Notes: generated from the letters alone by a model not told the origin. DNA of 43,989 nt from Tieghemiomyces parasiticus (GCA_027575765.1 JANBPT010000327.1:1-43989), one strand, 5' to 3'; positions 32,801 to 42,206 are shown, counted from the first letter of the stretch. Made by a program: numbers and translations.

Positions 32801-33676
32801 GAGAGCGTGTCTAAATTACGCTGAATGTACCGCTCGGGGTCCTGATCGTCAAGGAAAATGGATGTCCGGTCAACAAAGGGTGGCAGTGTACTGGTGGTCT
32901 TGTGAGTAACAGATATCAGGATATAGCGATTTTGAGATGGATTCGCGGCTAGCTCCTGGAGCATCAATTATCGTCCGAACTCTAGCCCCCCCCCTAAAAA
33001 AACTAATTGGAATTAAATAGAAGAAGTTTGTTAATTACAAATCCGCTTACCTCGAACACAGCGTGGATGTGCACATCCTCGTTTAACTCGCGTAGATTCG
33101 CAGCGACGACATCACAGCGCCGGTCGGTTGTTCCTGTACTCTGTACAAAGAAGTTATTACCCACGTCGCTTCCGGTGACCGGCTGGTCATCAACAATTGT
33201 GACCTCGCCGATCCCTGAAGTCCATAGAATGGGGAGAGTGCCATGTATATAAGGTGAGGAGGGTTGCGGTGGGAAGGTTTCCGCGCCTTTCGACATCAGA
33301 TTGATATCCAGTCGAACGTTGGTACCATGGTAAGTCTACCACACCGACATATCAGCCATCCTGGAAACTTACCTGGGAGTACGAGGTTCTTCAGAAGTTC
33401 GGTCCCGGCAGCAGTGGCGCCGAGGAGCAGAATGTGGGATGCCTCTAGGCGCGCCTGTCCGTGCGCTTTCCATAGTCTAGTCGAACCGGTGGCGATAGGA
33501 CGCAGAATGATGGTAAGTACCTTGGTCTAAAAAAGGATATTTGGAGGTCAGACATGTGTAGTATGAGCAGCGGATATTCACATGTCACCCATGGTCACTG
33601 TTGGGGGCCAACTCAGGACCTTGCTAACCTACCTCAGTTGTCGGTCATACCGCTGCGTGCTGTCAGTTTTGGCCAT
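29865..33676 (-). CDS. ULA1: NEDD8-activating enzyme E1 regulatory subunit (ULA1/NAE1/APPBP1)
   Basis: Twelve exons on the minus strand: 33676-33633, 33476-33373, 33214-33051, 32841-32652, 32471-32302, 32174-32037, 31904-31845, 31639-31506, 31141-30942, 30630-30559, 30406-30310, 30024-29865. They total 1533 nt and 510 residues; all introns are GT-AG (127-364 nt) and phases agree. The N terminus [21 protein letters not shown] is the E1 signature. The Rossmann-like part reads [21 protein letters not shown] (near 32-52), then DVGNNFF. Later landmarks are [58 protein letters not shown] and the end [27 protein letters not shown]...SSSFKL. With UBA3 it adenylates NEDD8 so that Ubc12 can modify cullins. 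This subunit lacks the catalytic cysteine, as expected. Start of exon 4 is the least certain boundary. It is divergent from an F-box gene. Confidence 0.96.
30038..30056 (+). repeat. GGGT array, G-quadruplex candidate in ULA1 intron 11
   Basis: Five GGG runs separated by single T (GGGTGGGTGGGTGGGTGGG) on the plus strand, that is, the template strand of ULA1. Single-nucleotide loops make this among the most stable quadruplex motifs known. It ends only 14 nt from the 3' splice site of intron 11; in the transcript it is a CCCA array in the position of the pyrimidine tract. Confidence 0.9.
30711..30725. repeat. GT microsatellite in ULA1 intron 9
   Basis: About seven GT units within the 311-nt intron 9 of ULA1, read as CA in the transcript. 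Confidence 0.9.
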
Positions 33677-34328
33677 GTCAAATGTGAAGGGTCCTTCGGG
33701 ATGTGAATGTTGGTGAGGGTGGCAATAGAGGGCGCGATAACACTGCAGCTACAGTTTAGAGTCAGAACCCTGGATAGCCAACTGAACGACGAGACATGTC
33801 AAATGCGGTGATACGCTGGTTCAATGGGGCCGCTCATAATTCCAGGGAGGCGGGTCGGACTAGCTGTATGTTCCCGCCTGACCATGCGTGGGATGGTGGT
33901 GGTTGCAACTGACAAGGTGTGGGATATCACGTGACATCAATTTATTTACAGCTGGCTGTAGGCTTTATGCCGCGTTCCTCTCGACACTAGTGATATAACC
34001 TATACTCTAGACCTTGTGGTGTCCCACATTCAACCTAAAAAAAAAAGGGCACATCGCTCTAGCTCATGGGTTGCCAACAGGCATCGCAATGCTTACCCAG
34101 TAGGGGACTGCTAGGCAGCCCGGTCACTCGCTGAGGCAGGGCCACTGTCCGAGGATTGCATTTGTAGCACACTTTTTTTTTAATTTTTCCTTCTCTGCTT
34201 AGTGACACATATCACAGAACCTCGCCAGGCCAACTGTCGTGGCAACCCGCGTCGTCCTGGTAAACAGTGCACCTTTGACAACCCCGTTCCAGTCGTCCAG
34301 CAGCCCTGCACTCCTAGTTACCTTCACC
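33677..34328. promoter_or_regulatory. Shared promoter region between ULA1 and the F-box/JmjC gene
   Basis: 652 nt separate the two divergent ATG codons. No clear TATA box is seen for either gene. A T-rich stretch ending TTCTCTGCTTAG (34188-34201) looks like a 3' splice site. The JmjC frame has a TGA at 34203-34205 just after it, so it could end an intron in the 5' leader but not a coding intron. A run of ten A lies near 34037-34046. Confidence 0.55.
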
Positions 34329-36167
34329 ATGCTCGAGGCTAGCAGCTCACCCGAAACTTCTTTGAAACGGCCCGCCGAGCTAATTGAGCTCGAGCGTTGC
34401 ACTCGCGTCCGACCTGACCGCCCGAACGGGCCGTCTAGCCTACCGACCCCCAAACCTACTGGTAAAACGCACCCGACCGGTATCAAGCCCTGGGGAAACT
34501 CTTTCCTGGATCGCGTCCAAGTCACTCCGGAGGGCCTGACCCCCGAAGGCCAGTTGTATCGGTCACCTACGACGGTACGACAGGCGACTCTGGGTTCTCT
34601 AGCTGTACTAGGCGACCAGCTGATCCTGGACATTTTGGGCGACCACCTTACAGGACCCGAGCTGGCCCGTGTCCAACGTGTGAACCGCGGTCTGTACGCC
34701 TTCGCTCGTCACGAAGACCTATGGCGGACCCGAACCATAGCGGATTTCGGCGGTGACTTTGAATTTGACCGGACCTGGCGCCAGACCTACCGTCGGCGTA
34801 CCCTAAGGCGTTCGCCGATCCATCCGACTGCACAATCTGCCCCCGCTGGGATTGTCGATACGGCCTTCCAACTCACCGGGTTCTATTCGGACACCTTGTT
34901 CCACCCATGGCTCTACGCCACGTCCAACCTCGACCGTTTACGCGCATCCCAGCGTGGTACTCCTATACCTCGCCGGAGCGGCTTGAGCCTGGCTGAGTTC
35001 ATCCGGGAATATGAGGAACCGGCCCTCCCGGTCATCATTACAGACGTGGCTCGGCAGTGGCCAGCTTTTAAACGCTGGAATCGTGAATATCTCCTCGATG
35101 CGTTCGGTCACGTCGCGTTCCGTGCCGAGGCGATCGATATTACCCTACACAACTATTACCGTTACGCTGACCAACAGACCCTCGACGAGTCACCTATTTA
35201 TCTGTTTGATAAACAGTTCGGCCGAACTTGCCCCGCACTTCTCGACGATTTCGAGGTCCCTGAGTACTTTGGCGAGGATCTGTTTCATGTCCTGGGTGAC
35301 GTCGCCTCGGCCACAACCTCCGCCGGTGGTATCGATGCCACAATATCGCCGACACCACCGAGCCACCGCCCGGACTACCGCTGGATCATCATTGGCCCAG
35401 CCCGCAGTGGCAGCACCTTCCATAAGGACCCCAACGCTACCAGCGCCTGGAACGCCGTGATCACCGGCGCCAAAAAGTGGATCATGTTTCCGCCGGACTG
35501 TCTCCCACCGGGCGTCTTCACCAATGCCGACCAGAGCGAGGTCACCTCGCCAGTTTCCCTGATGGAATGGTTCCACAACTACTATGACGCAGTCAAGCCT
35601 TATCAGCCCGTGACCCCATCGGTCTTACGCAGCTCTGGCACTGCAGCGACCGATGCCACCCTCCCCCGGGGCGCCTTTGAAGGCACTTGCCACGCCGGTG
35701 AGATCGTGTTTGTACCTCGCGGGTGGTGGCACTGCGTTCTCAATCTGGACGATTCAGTGGCCCTCACTCAGAATTACGTCAGCCGCCGCAACCTGCCCGA
35801 CGTCCTCGACTTTTTACAATGCAAGCGTAATCAGATTTCCGGGGTGCCTTGTAACCTCGCCCCGCACCTCTATGAGCGGTTTACTGAGGCCTTTATGCGG
35901 CACTATCCGAATGAACTAGAAGAGGTCCAGGCAGATAGAGAACGCCGGCGACTGGCTCGGTCGACCGTTATCTACCATGGCAGAGAAAAAACTAAGACCA
36001 TGGACGATGAGTCGCCAACGGAGAGTGATGCTGTACCTGCTAACGGCCGGTCTGCGGGTAACAACCTGTGGCAGGCATTGAAGGAGAGTGGCCCTTCGAA
36101 CTTCACGTTTGGTTTTGCGACCCTTGACGAGTCGGACGAGGGTGACTCTGCAGTTGAAAGTCCCTAA
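34329..36167 (+). CDS. F-box and JmjC-domain protein (JMJD6-like Fe/2OG oxygenase)
   Basis: 612 residues, intronless, starting at the first ATG (the frame continues upstream without one). Residues about 89-135 form an F-box: LAVLGDQLILDILGDHL, then LARVQRVNRGLYAFA and EDLWRTR. The JmjC oxygenase part spans about 183-490: LPVIITDVARQWPAFKRW, then WIIIGPARSGSTFHKDPN and GEIVFVPRGWWHCVLNL. Fe(II) ligands are H365, D367 and H468, and K382 in TGAKKW is placed to bind 2-oxoglutarate as in JMJD6 (H-x-D...K...H), so the catalytic set is complete. The acidic, Ser-rich tail (after 555) is probably disordered. JMJD6-type enzymes hydroxylate lysines in nuclear proteins; the F-box suggests recruitment to an SCF ligase, possibly joining hydroxylation and ubiquitylation of one substrate. 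The substrate is unknown. ULA1, needed for SCF activation, is its divergent neighbour. Confidence 0.92.
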   Translation: MLEASSSPETSLKRPAELIELERCTRVRPDRPNGPSSLPTPKPTGKTHPTGIKPWGNSFLDRVQVTPEGLTPEGQLYRSPTTVRQATLGSLAVLGDQLILDILGDHLTGPELARVQRVNRGLYAFARHEDLWRTRTIADFGGDFEFDRTWRQTYRRRTLRRSPIHPTAQSAPAGIVDTAFQLTGFYSDTLFHPWLYATSNLDRLRASQRGTPIPRRSGLSLAEFIREYEEPALPVIITDVARQWPAFKRWNREYLLDAFGHVAFRAEAIDITLHNYYRYADQQTLDESPIYLFDKQFGRTCPALLDDFEVPEYFGEDLFHVLGDVASATTSAGGIDATISPTPPSHRPDYRWIIIGPARSGSTFHKDPNATSAWNAVITGAKKWIMFPPDCLPPGVFTNADQSEVTSPVSLMEWFHNYYDAVKPYQPVTPSVLRSSGTAATDATLPRGAFEGTCHAGEIVFVPRGWWHCVLNLDDSVALTQNYVSRRNLPDVLDFLQCKRNQISGVPCNLAPHLYERFTEAFMRHYPNELEEVQADRERRRLARSTVIYHGREKTKTMDDESPTESDAVPANGRSAGNNLWQALKESGPSNFTFGFATLDESDEGDSAVESP

Positions 36168-38118
36168 ATTTAACCTTTTATTTATTCGGCAATCAAGAGT
36201 TTTGAATGCCATTGAATGATGGATTGTAAATGAATGTTTGGCGGATAGCTCAAAATACAGGGCATACTGAAAAGGACGATAAAATTATAGAACGGTTTCA
36301 TATTTTGACACGCTGGAGTTGGTACCCCCCAGGTTTCAACGGTGAATTCGAGGTCTGGGACGGCTAATGAGGAGGGAAGAGTCACTAAGATTAGCCAGGA
36401 GTTGTTTTGTTGTGCGTGACAATTCTACGTGGTCTCCACAAGTCCATCTAGAATGACTAGTAGCATACTTCGACCCATCTTACGCTCTGTCCACATAGTC
36501 GAGCGGGATATGTCAACCCTCACCTTGTATACTCATTCTCCAGACAGCAAAATAAGCTATATATGAGTGCGATCCAACACTATGTCATTTGCCAATATCA
36601 AGGCTGAATAAATATTCGCATCCACACCAATATCCCTATTTATGGGGCCAACTACTACTCTATTAACAGCCCCTAGCTCGAAGCCAGAGTTCAGTGCAGC
36701 CCTAGCAGTCTGACGGAAGTCAGCCTCCACTGCCGATGGTGGTTGGGAAGATAATCGTGGATCAATGGGTATGCAAGTTCTCCTTGGCTTCATCAGTCTC
36801 CATCTATCGAGTCGCTCCCGAATATCAGCAGCTCGCTTGTTCCCCCCCCCGTACCCGCGTATATGCCTGCCGATTGATTATTAACCTACCCTGTAGCTGA
36901 AGTACCTCTTGGCTAGACATGCATCTCTCTAGTGCGAACCTGGTGGCTTAAAGTCGGTGACAATCCTCCCAACCGCAGCAAGATGGGCATTCCATTTCAA
37001 GAATATAATTGTAGTATGTTTAGACCTTGGAGGTTGGCTTATAAAGGTGATCGTGTGGTAGGCCAAGTGCCGAGGGGTAATAATAGGTTTATTAGAAGTG
37101 CAAGTGCAGAGAAGTAGTGGATCTTTTTACAATTGGCGTTGTGTGCGTTATATCAGTTGGGTAACAGTTTGCATGGTTGTGGCTAGGTAGGAGTACTCTT
37201 AGGGAGTTCTTGATCAGGTGGGCTCAGGTGGAAAGATTGTGGAGCCTCTGGTGCAAAGGTAACGTAGGTGAGTCATGTTGGAGGGTGAGGTCATCTGAAG
37301 CGTTCGGGTGGGTGTCTTAGGTGCAGAAGGTATGTAGTCTGGCGCAGGAGGTACATCCCGAGGCTTGGTAATTATTTCGGGTGTAACGCCTTTGTCTGTC
37401 CATTTGCTGAGCCCTTATTACAGTACCAAGTCTAGACTGCATTCTAAAGTGGGGCAGATGATGGAGACATACAAGTGTGCACATGGGTAGAAGTAAAATC
37501 CAGAGCAATTCAGGTCAGTATGGGAGAGGTGGCAGGCCTTGCAGCAGGACATCATCCCCTGGTGGCCAAATAACAATGGGGCAGGCATGTTTGGGTGGGA
37601 AAACGGGATGCCCAAATGGGCGACTATGTAGTGTCTGGTTTGACTGAGGAGTAGAGTTCACCATGGTGACTGGCAAGTAGGAAGTAGTTGACAGCATACA
37701 GAGTGGTGAGGCAGGCATTGGGGCGGAGTTGAGGATGATCATAAGTGTGAAACGGGCAAAAAGGTAAGACATACTATAATTATTAGTCAGTTATTAAGAC
37801 CTCTATATAAGGTAGAAGAAAGGTACACATATATATTGTATTCAGAAAATGCTAATGTAAAAGTATAGGATGGTGGTTTGGTAGGTCAGAATGTAATCTG
37901 CAAGTAAGAAGGAATAAAGATATGTATGTTGTTCTTTTATTAGAAGTGACTTTAGTGCCTGTATACACGCAGTGCCTAGTGGCTTAGTCTTGCTAGTGTA
38001 TAGAATAGGTAGAATAGTAAGGGGATATGAGGAATGATTGCAAGTGTTGTATAGTGCCATCAAGGTGTATAGGCTCATAGCAAGGTTGGCTATTGTCCTA
38101 GCCAGATGGGTAGTGTGC

Positions 38119-38251
38119 TGATTGGGAAACACCACATTAGATTATCCCAAGGTTAAGTCCAAGTCTGCTATTTCAGAACCATAAATTCTGTGATAGTAGA
38201 ATAGCCTTTTGGTTATGGTATCAGACTTGGGCCTAATAGCAGCACATCAGG
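38119..38251. repeat. Dispersed 133-bp repeat, copy A
   Basis: Begins TGATTGGGAAACACCACATT and ends AGCACATCAGG. By eye it matches copy B (42944-43075) in the same orientation with about ten mismatches and one 1-nt gap, roughly 92 percent identity; similarity stops outside these limits. It contains TAGCCTTTTGGTTATGG, which resembles a tRNA D-arm/box A, followed by ATCAGACTTGGGCCTAAT, which resembles an anticodon arm with a CTTGGGC loop. It may be part of a tRNA-derived SINE or one end of a larger element. Confidence 0.85.
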
Positions 38252-38365
38252 TAATTGCAGGATGGATACTTGAAGGATCAATAGAGTCAGGTCAGTGGGG
38301 CTATCCACCACAACACCATGGGGGGGGGGCTGGAATCGAATTTGAGTTAAAAAGGGAGTTAAATC

Positions 38366-38371
38366 CAAAAA
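38366..38371 (-). terminator. Pol III terminator of tRNA-Leu
   Basis: A run of six T on the minus strand, five nucleotides after the 3' end of the tRNA gene. Confidence 0.75.
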
Positions 38372-38376
38372 ATAAT

Positions 38377-38457
38377 GGTGACTGTGGGGTTCGAACCCAC
38401 GCCTCCGGAGAGATTACGGCCTAAACGTAACGCCTTAGACCACTCGGCCAAGTCACC
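38377..38457 (-). tRNA. tRNA-Leu(UAG)
   Basis: 81 nt on the minus strand. The acceptor stem GGTGACT/AGTCACC pairs in all seven positions. The D-arm reads TGGCCGAGTGGTCTAAGGC (box A). The anticodon stem TTACG/CGTAA encloses the loop TTTAGGC, giving anticodon UAG, which reads CUA and other CUN leucine codons. A long variable arm (TCTCTCCGGAGG) marks it as class II, as expected for leucine. The T-arm GTGGGTTCGAACCCCAC is perfect (box B). There is no intron. It keeps many CpGs although the DNA around it has few. Confidence 0.96.
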
Positions 38458-38889
38458 CACGATTTTTGTTACCTGCGGTACAAAATAAGAATAAAGAATA
38501 AAAAAATCAAGCGGCAACATTATGAAAACGAAGGGGCATCAGGCAAGCAGATGTTCAATTAGCAATACAGGAATAATTCGACTGGCAAGTGCGCAGAGAT
38601 AGTGTTAAGGCTTAAACTTTTAGTTCAGACAGCACTAGATCAGAAATCAAGATAGAACTGAAGTTTATTCTTAGGTGCTGATTTTAACAATTTTAATAGT
38701 TGAGAAATAACAAAGTGTATAAAATCATTTGTGTAGCGTTGAATCTGGATGACTTCCTGTCAACAATGGTGCGGACTTGGTGACAGGTCCATTGTAAATG
38801 ATTAATTTGCTTTAGTCCTAACACGGACCCAGTTTAAGAATTGGTGGTGGCTGATAAAATAGTTGTGATATATGATTGTGGTTGTGTGG

Positions 38890-38962
38890 GCCAGTCCACA
38901 ACATTTTTGTGGAGCTGGCACCTGGTTTAAATCTTGAAGGTATTAGCAGATGCATCAATACT
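38890..38962 (+). mobile_element. LTR-like junction fragment (third copy)
   Basis: Contains ACATTTTTGTG, then a GGCACC, CTTGAAG and TAGCAGATGCATCAATAC series. The same series, diverged, is seen at 39301-39371, and a weaker version at 40114-40160. It looks like the end of an LTR plus the first bases of the internal part. Its beginning also forms a hairpin, GCCAG-T-CCACAA paired with TTGTGG-AG-CTGGC (38890-38919). Confidence 0.45.
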
Positions 38963-39049
38963 GGAGAAACTTTATTAATGGCCAATCTCCTTACAGGATA
39001 AAGGCCAGTCAAGTTTCAAGGCTACAGGCAGTAGGAAGGGGATGTAGAT

Positions 39050-39330
39050 CCTTCCCCCACACATGAGTATAAAAAGAAAGCCTGCACAGGTAATCAACAG
39101 CTTTCCAGTTAGTTCTTGTAATTACATAATTTTTGTCAAAGTCATTTTTTGTTTATTTCCTATATTGCTGGGATGCCATTGTGGTCCCATACTATTTGTG
39201 TTAACCCCTAGAATACACAAATCCTATTTTCCGCATTTTGCCATTGGACCCAGGCCATTGTTGCTTATGGTTCAACTAGAGGACTCCACCCAGTGCCTAG
39301 CACCACATTTTTTGTGATTCAGACACCCAC
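39050..39330 (+). mobile_element. LTR-like unit 1
   Basis: CTTCCCCCACACATGAG precedes TATAAAAAG (39068-39076) and AAAGCCTG. Then come a T-rich stretch, TTGCTGGG...TGGTCCCATA, and the end CTAGCACCACATTTTTTGTG. The same ordered blocks occur in unit 2 about 805 bp further on, with nearly equal spacing from TATA to TAGCACC (230 against 241 nt). A TATA box about 230 nt before a shared end is how an LTR (U3-R-U5) is built. Confidence 0.5.
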
Positions 39331-39847
39331 TTTGCCTCTTGAAGAATTCTAGCAGATGTGTCAGTACCTTGTAATGCCAACAATGTATGTCACACCTTTG
39401 GGGGAAAGGCCAAGATTAAGGTTTAAGGTTACCAGCATTATGCAGAGTGACACAGATTGTGATGCTGCTATAGGGACTAGTGGAGATAAGGGTTATAATG
39501 GGCTTTACTGAGGATGCAGCAGCACAAGCAACTAATAATAAGTAAGAGGAGGTAAAATTTAAGGCGGATATAAGTGGTATAAGCCAGGTTGGTAGAGTGA
39601 AGGGCGTGAGGAACACAGGAAGGGTAAGGAGCTGAAGAGCTACAAATGCCAGATGATATGAGATGTAAACAGATGGAGAGGGATCAAGGAGGGGGGCAGA
39701 GTCTTGCACTAATATAAACTACAAGGCCAGGCAGTTTGAGATCAGCTAGTTGCCCACCAAACATTGCAGGGCTTATTTGGCAGTTGGTGGCTTACAGAGT
39801 TTGCTTATGGGAGCACCAGTTATGCAGCCTTATTTCTGGGTGTCATA

Positions 39848-40140
39848 TAGACCCTCCCCCATGCTTGGGTATAAAAAGCAAGCCTGTACTAGTAAGCAAG
39901 CACTTGTTAGTTATATTGTTTTTAGTATTTTTTATTTATTCTACTATATGTTGGGCCACTGTCACAGTCTAATACTCTTTACACTGTAGACAATAGTCAA
40001 CAACCTCAATTCCTGCATTTTCATGTTGCTGGGTGTAGGTCATGGTCCCATAACACCCAACCACTGTGGATTCCTAGGCTTCCTAGTGATCTTCTTCTCA
40101 TTCCAGGGTCTAGCACCCCATTTTTGTGATGCCAATTGTT
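39848..40140 (+). mobile_element. LTR-like unit 2
   Basis: CCCTCCCCCATGCTTGGG, TATAAAAAG (39870-39878), AAGCCTG, a T-rich tract, TTGCTGGGTGTAGGTCATGG with TCCCATA, and TCTAGCACCCCATTTTTGTG correspond in order to unit 1. Only about 0.5 kb lies between the two units, so any element they bounded has lost its coding part; alternatively they are independent or tandem solo relics. Confidence 0.5.
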
Positions 40141-40835
40141 AACTTTCCCTCTTTAAAATGACCTGCCTTGCCAACTATATGACTGGCATTCCTCTACAAG
40201 AATTAGCCTCACCTGGCCATCTAGGAAGTGTACAGAAGACAATTTGCCCTAGCCTAGTTACCATCAACCAATTCCCTTGTGCATACAACCAGGGTTTCCC
40301 ATGATCCTTCCTTTCCTGAAGTTTTCCCATCTCCATAATAGACACCTATCAAGGACTTGCACCATACCATCTTCTGTAAGCCCTCTGCTGCCATCCCTGA
40401 CCAATGAACCTCTTACTGGTTGTCCCTAACTGCTGGTCCACCTACCTATTGACCATGAGGCACCTTAGTCCACTGGCTCATGCTGAGCAACCCAGCCTGA
40501 TGATTGGTAACCACCAGTAGAAGGGTTAGCCATCACCAACTTGAAGGTTACCAGGTCCAGATACCCCTGACAAGTATATATATAACCAGAGCCCTTACAG
40601 CTCTGGGCTTGGGGAGCATTACCCAGTCCAGCTTTGGGCTTTTGTCATCTAGTTATTTTTTCCTCTTTATTAAAGGCTTATCTCCAGGTTGATAATAAGG
40701 CCTCTGCCTTGCCCTCCCCATGGAGCATAGTTTTAGCTGTGGCTTGTAAATAGTAACTTTAGGGCAAAATGTATATGAGCACTTAACAGTGTTGGGGAGA
40801 TTACATTGAATGGGGTCTCCTGAAGGCTCCTGACC

Positions 40836-40861
40836 ACTTGGCCTACTTGGCCTACTTGGCC
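40836..40861 (+). repeat. Short tandem repeat, 9-bp unit ACTTGGCCT x3
   Basis: Three consecutive copies, the last with one base difference. Small, in decayed repeat DNA. Confidence 0.85.
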
Positions 40862-42200
40862 ATATGCCATGCTGAGGTGATTGACCTCATCTATGGTGGG
40901 AATGGCACCTAAAAGACACCAGCTTGTGTCTATCCACGGCTGAACTTACCCTAAGGAAAACTCCATGGGCCTATTGCCATGGCTATCCTGCACCTCCACT
41001 GTTTCCATTGTCTTTGGTTCTATTATCTATGGTTGTGTGGATAATGGGCCCATTTCTCTGGGATCATGTCTTACTTACCATGGCATCCCAGCCCATTGTT
41101 TTGAAGGAACCATTGCTCAGAGTAGCTTTCCCCTGAAGACATTGCACCAAGGCAACATTGTCAACTATTGGTAATAGCAGTGGCATAGGGGCTTGGATAT
41201 AACCCTCTAGGTTTATACAGCAGGTGCTGTATCAACTGTGAGCCTGGAGGAGGGTGTTCCCCTTGTTCTAGGTACAGACATCCCTATCCAGGTTTCCATT
41301 AGTTATATGCCCTCCCTGCTATATCTGATTATAATTTATGCTATACTAAGAATAGCTGACTTTAGTGTCAAATGGTTAGGTATACTGCACATGTCTATGG
41401 TATCAATATTTACTCTGTCTCTTGGAAACTGGGACAAAGTCACACTGCCTACTTGCAATAGGTAAACATGTGGACCATAGGTGGGGAGTTTGAGAAGGGA
41501 ATCCAGAAGCAATAGTGCCTTGGTGGTCTACTGGCATTCTAGGGGATGAACCCATGTGTGTAAAGTTCTACTACCACCACAGTGTTTTTGTATCTCTTGT
41601 ATTCTCTAATTCATTGCATGAGCCAAGAAAACTGGTAGCCATGCATGGTTTGGTGTGGCAGCTGTAATCATAGGTCAGTAATATGAGTATGTAAGTGGAG
41701 TGATGATTTTTTTGGCACCAACTTGCTACCATGGATATGGCAAGAGGGACCTGTAGTTTGGGGTCTTCTCAGTAAATTACTAGTGATGGGAATGGTAGAG
41801 AAGCTGAGGGAAGTAGATCAAGGTGCTGTTTAAAGAGAAGGGTCATCTAGATGGCTGTGATATGGCACACAGGATTGGTGAAAGGGTAATAGTCATTGTT
41901 TTGACTGGCATACATGGGTGGCTGGAAAGGGAGTGGGCAAGGTGGTTTAAGGTGAATGCACTTGGTATAGTAGCCTACAATACTCATACAAAGTAAACCT
42001 ACCAAAGGCCAGCCTTCAATGGCACTTAATTTATGTATGCACTGCCCTCTCCCTCAGTTCCCCAATGCCGTGTCTCTTTTCAGGATATATGCTCATAGGG
42101 ATTACTAACTACCATACCGTCTGCTTTTCATAGCTTACACTAAATCTTTCAGCACCATATCCATCCCTAGCCTAATGGGTGGTCTCTGCGCCTAAAGAAT

Positions 42201-42206
42201 AAAAAA
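42201..42206 (-). terminator. Pol III terminator of 5S rRNA
   Basis: A run of six T on the minus strand directly after the closing GCCGCAGC of the 5S gene. Confidence 0.75.

Larger units (their letters stand above)
36168..38376. other. Repeat-flank region, no gene seen
   Basis: The first few hundred bases are AT-rich 3' flank of the JmjC gene. A nine-C run is at 36842-36850. From about 37.2 kb the sequence is G-rich on the plus strand with short, broken frames on both strands that look like decayed transposon DNA. None has a recognisable domain; one minus-strand frame near 37418-37615 is Cys/His-rich but has no clear zinc-finger spacing. From about 37.8 kb CpG becomes rare. A ten-G run is at 38320-38329. 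Confidence 0.5.
38600..42205. mobile_element. CpG-depleted block of decayed repeat (LTR-element-like) DNA
   Basis: About 3.6 kb with no gene. In 38881-42060 I count four CpG dinucleotides (near 39229, 39563, 39604 and 40937). At least two LTR-like units and part of a third lie at its left end. Frames of 60-75 codons at 40504-40692, 40924-41174 and 41238-41465 have no recognisable gag, protease or reverse-transcriptase motif. TATATATAACC near 40578 with TTATTAAAGG near 40670 could be a further TATA/poly(A) pair of an LTR. Assignment to an LTR element rests on repeat layout, not on coding motifs. Confidence 0.55.

Noticed and set aside
33371..33530. Independent plus-strand frame at 33264-33530
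   Set aside because: It overlaps exons 2 and 3 of ULA1 on the opposite strand and has no motif of its own.
38209..38260. TGGTATCAGACTTGG as a retroelement primer-binding site
   Set aside because: It resembles the plant-type initiator-Met primer site, but no CA-ending LTR precedes it and it lies inside the 133-bp repeat; a tRNA-like origin fits as well.
40924..41465. Short frames as remains of reverse transcriptase or protease
   Set aside because: I looked for YxDD, DTGA and zinc-knuckle patterns and found none; decay may have erased them, but they cannot be claimed.
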